DNA of 7,611 nt, taken from NCBI GenBank assembly GCA_945631445.1, contig CALZCR010000070.1:1-7611 (forward strand). The letters are read 5' to 3'. Position 1 is the first letter of the stretch. Each line of letters starts with the position of its first letter. Positions 6,524-7,611 of this stretch are shown one piece after another. The DNA is from an uncultured Corynebacterium sp. (GTDB lineage Bacteria; Actinomycetota; Actinomycetes; Mycobacteriales; Mycobacteriaceae). Under the pieces are notes generated by a model that was not told where the DNA came from, made no database searches, and saw only the letters and a list, made by a program, of their open reading frames with translations. Position numbers and translations under genes: made by a program.

Positions 6524-7444
6524 GTGCACAGTTTCACCGACACCCCGGAAGGCTTCCGTTCCGGTTTCGTCAGCTTCGTCGGCCGCCCCAACACCGGAAA
6601 GTCGACCCTGACCAACGCGCTCGTCGGTGAGAAAATCGCCATCACCGCGGACCAGCCCGAGACCACCCGCCACCCGATCCGCGGTCTGGTGCACCGCGAC
6701 GACGCCCAGATCATCGTCGTCGACACCCCGGGACTGCACCGCCCGCGCACCCTGCTGGGCGAGCGTCTCAACGAGGTCGTCAAAGAGACCTACGCCGACG
6801 TCGACCTGATCGGGCTGACCATCCCGGCGAACGAGAAGATCGGCCCCGGCGACCGCTGGATCTTAGACAACGTGCGGGAGGCCTCGCCGAACACGCCGAT
6901 CATCGGCGTGGTCACCAAGACCGACGCCGTCTCCCGCGACGAGGTCGCCGCGCAGCTGATGGCCGTCTTCGAGCTGCTCGGCGGGGGAGACGTGGACGTC
7001 GTGCCGGTCTCTTCGGTCAACAACGAGCAGATCGACGTGCTGGCCGACGTCATCGTCAAGAACCTGCCCGAGGGCCCGAAGTTCTACCCCGACGACCACG
7101 TCACCGACGACGACACCCAGACGCGCATCTCCGAGCTGATCCGCGAGGCCGCGCTGACCGGCCTGAAAGACGAGCTGCCGCACTCGGTGGCCGTCGAGGT
7201 CGACGAGATGCTCGAGGACGACGAACGCGACCGCCTCAACGTCTACGCCGTGCTGTACGTGGAACGGCCCGGCCAGCAGAAGATCATCGAGGGCCGCGAC
7301 GGGCGCCGCCTGGGCCGCACCGTGCAGCAGGCCCGCCGCGAGATCATCGAGCTGCTCGGCCGCAACGTGTACCTGGATTTGCGCATCAAGGTGCTCAAGA
7401 ACTGGCAGTCGGACCCGAAGTCGCTGGGCCGGCTCGGATTTTAG
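6524..7444 (+). CDS. era: GTPase Era, 16S rRNA/30S ribosome maturation
   Basis: Era binds the 3' end of 16S rRNA during 30S assembly and couples maturation to GTP hydrolysis. From GTG 6524 the product is 306 residues: G1 GRPNTGKS (20-27), G2 region ETTRHPI (46-52), G3 DTPG (67-70), G4 TKTD (131-134, the usual first Asn replaced by Thr) and a G5-like PVSS. A C-terminal KH domain (about 210-290) follows with the GxxG loop GRDG and VFLDLRIKVLKNWQ-like sequence before the end. Translation could open at 6440, but that adds 28 residues without family similarity. GTG 6524 gives an N-terminus (SFTDTPEGFRSGFVSFVGRP) typical of corynebacterial Era and has AAGGAG (6514-6519) 4 bases before it, a short but usable spacing. 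The TAG stop at 7442-7444 directly abuts recO. Confidence 0.96.
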   Translation: MHSFTDTPEGFRSGFVSFVGRPNTGKSTLTNALVGEKIAITADQPETTRHPIRGLVHRDDAQIIVVDTPGLHRPRTLLGERLNEVVKETYADVDLIGLTIPANEKIGPGDRWILDNVREASPNTPIIGVVTKTDAVSRDEVAAQLMAVFELLGGGDVDVVPVSSVNNEQIDVLADVIVKNLPEGPKFYPDDHVTDDDTQTRISELIREAALTGLKDELPHSVAVEVDEMLEDDERDRLNVYAVLYVERPGQQKIIEGRDGRRLGRTVQQARREIIELLGRNVYLDLRIKVLKNWQSDPKSLGRLGF

Positions 7445-7611
7445 ATGCGCCGCGGCTCCTACCGTGACCGGGCGGTGGTGGTGCGCACCTACGACTTCGG
7501 GGAAGCCGACCGCATCGTGGTGCTGCTGACCCGCGAGCACGGCCTGGTGCGCACCGTGGCCAAAGGCGTGCGCCGCGCCAAAAGCCGCTTCGGCTCCCGC
7601 CTGCAACCCTT
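7445..7611 (+). CDS. recO: DNA repair protein RecO, N-terminal part (gene runs off the window)
   Basis: RecO is a recombination mediator that, with RecR, loads RecA on SSB-coated single-stranded DNA in gap repair. Only the first 55 codons are present. They read [19 protein letters not shown], continue [22 protein letters not shown] and end [14 protein letters not shown], matching the RecO N-terminal OB-fold, including the family-typical [14 protein letters not shown] and basic [14 protein letters not shown] strand. The ATG follows the era stop with no gap and no clear ribosome binding site, suggesting translational coupling. The era-recO order agrees with other actinobacteria. Confidence 0.93.
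   Translation, partial: MRRGSYRDRAVVVRTYDFGEADRIVVLLTREHGLVRTVAKGVRRAKSRFGSRLQP

Noticed and set aside
6863..7606. Minus-strand open frame of 247 codons opposite era and recO
   Set aside because: It is a shadow of two recognisable plus-strand genes.
1..7611. CRISPR arrays, tRNA or rRNA genes, insertion sequences, phage or toxin-antitoxin modules
   Set aside because: I saw no regularly spaced direct repeats, no tRNA-like cloverleaf with conserved arms, no transposase or phage gene and no paired small genes.

Overview
The window is high-GC actinobacterial DNA. Gene content, gene order and protein sequence all point to Corynebacterium or a close relative: HrcA, DnaJ2 and Era read almost like their corynebacterial counterparts as I remember them. 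All recognised genes lie on the + strand. It is mostly a conserved housekeeping block for protein folding, ribosome and RNA maintenance and DNA repair, with one accessory gene at the left edge. I found no undescribed multi-gene system. The points worth a second look are regulatory sites, a G-tract region and a local change in gene order.

Left edge (1-905). An open frame runs in from outside the window and ends at 750. Its C-terminal half is a DUF559/Vsr-like PD-(D/E)XK nuclease fold with recognisable catalytic residues. Its upstream part (61-180) is extraordinarily G-rich, with two 9-G runs, and may be eroded, slippage-prone or badly sequenced. After it comes a 155-bp gene-free stretch holding a perfect 17-bp inverted repeat and then a likely hrcA promoter. 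A near-consensus CIRCE operator (886-912) lies across the hrcA transcription start, ribosome binding site and start codon.

Middle (906-5478). hrcA (heat-shock repressor) is followed 50 bp later by dnaJ2 (co-chaperone). The dnaJ2 stop overlaps the start of rsmE (16S rRNA m3U1498 methyltransferase) by 4 bp. After 43 bp comes phoH (P-loop NTPase), which overlaps ybeY (endoribonuclease for 16S rRNA maturation) by 4 bp. The layout suggests one stress-linked operon: HrcA senses chaperone load, DnaJ2 feeds clients to DnaK, and the downstream enzymes service the ribosome.

Right side (5479-7611). pdxY (pyridoxal kinase, vitamin B6 salvage) sits where many relatives carry a CBS-domain CorC/HlyC-type gene, and it appears to have its own leaderless promoter. 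A spacer with a perfect 20-bp palindrome and a plausible promoter leads to era (GTPase for 16S rRNA/30S maturation). recO (recombination mediator) starts directly after the era stop codon and runs out of the window.
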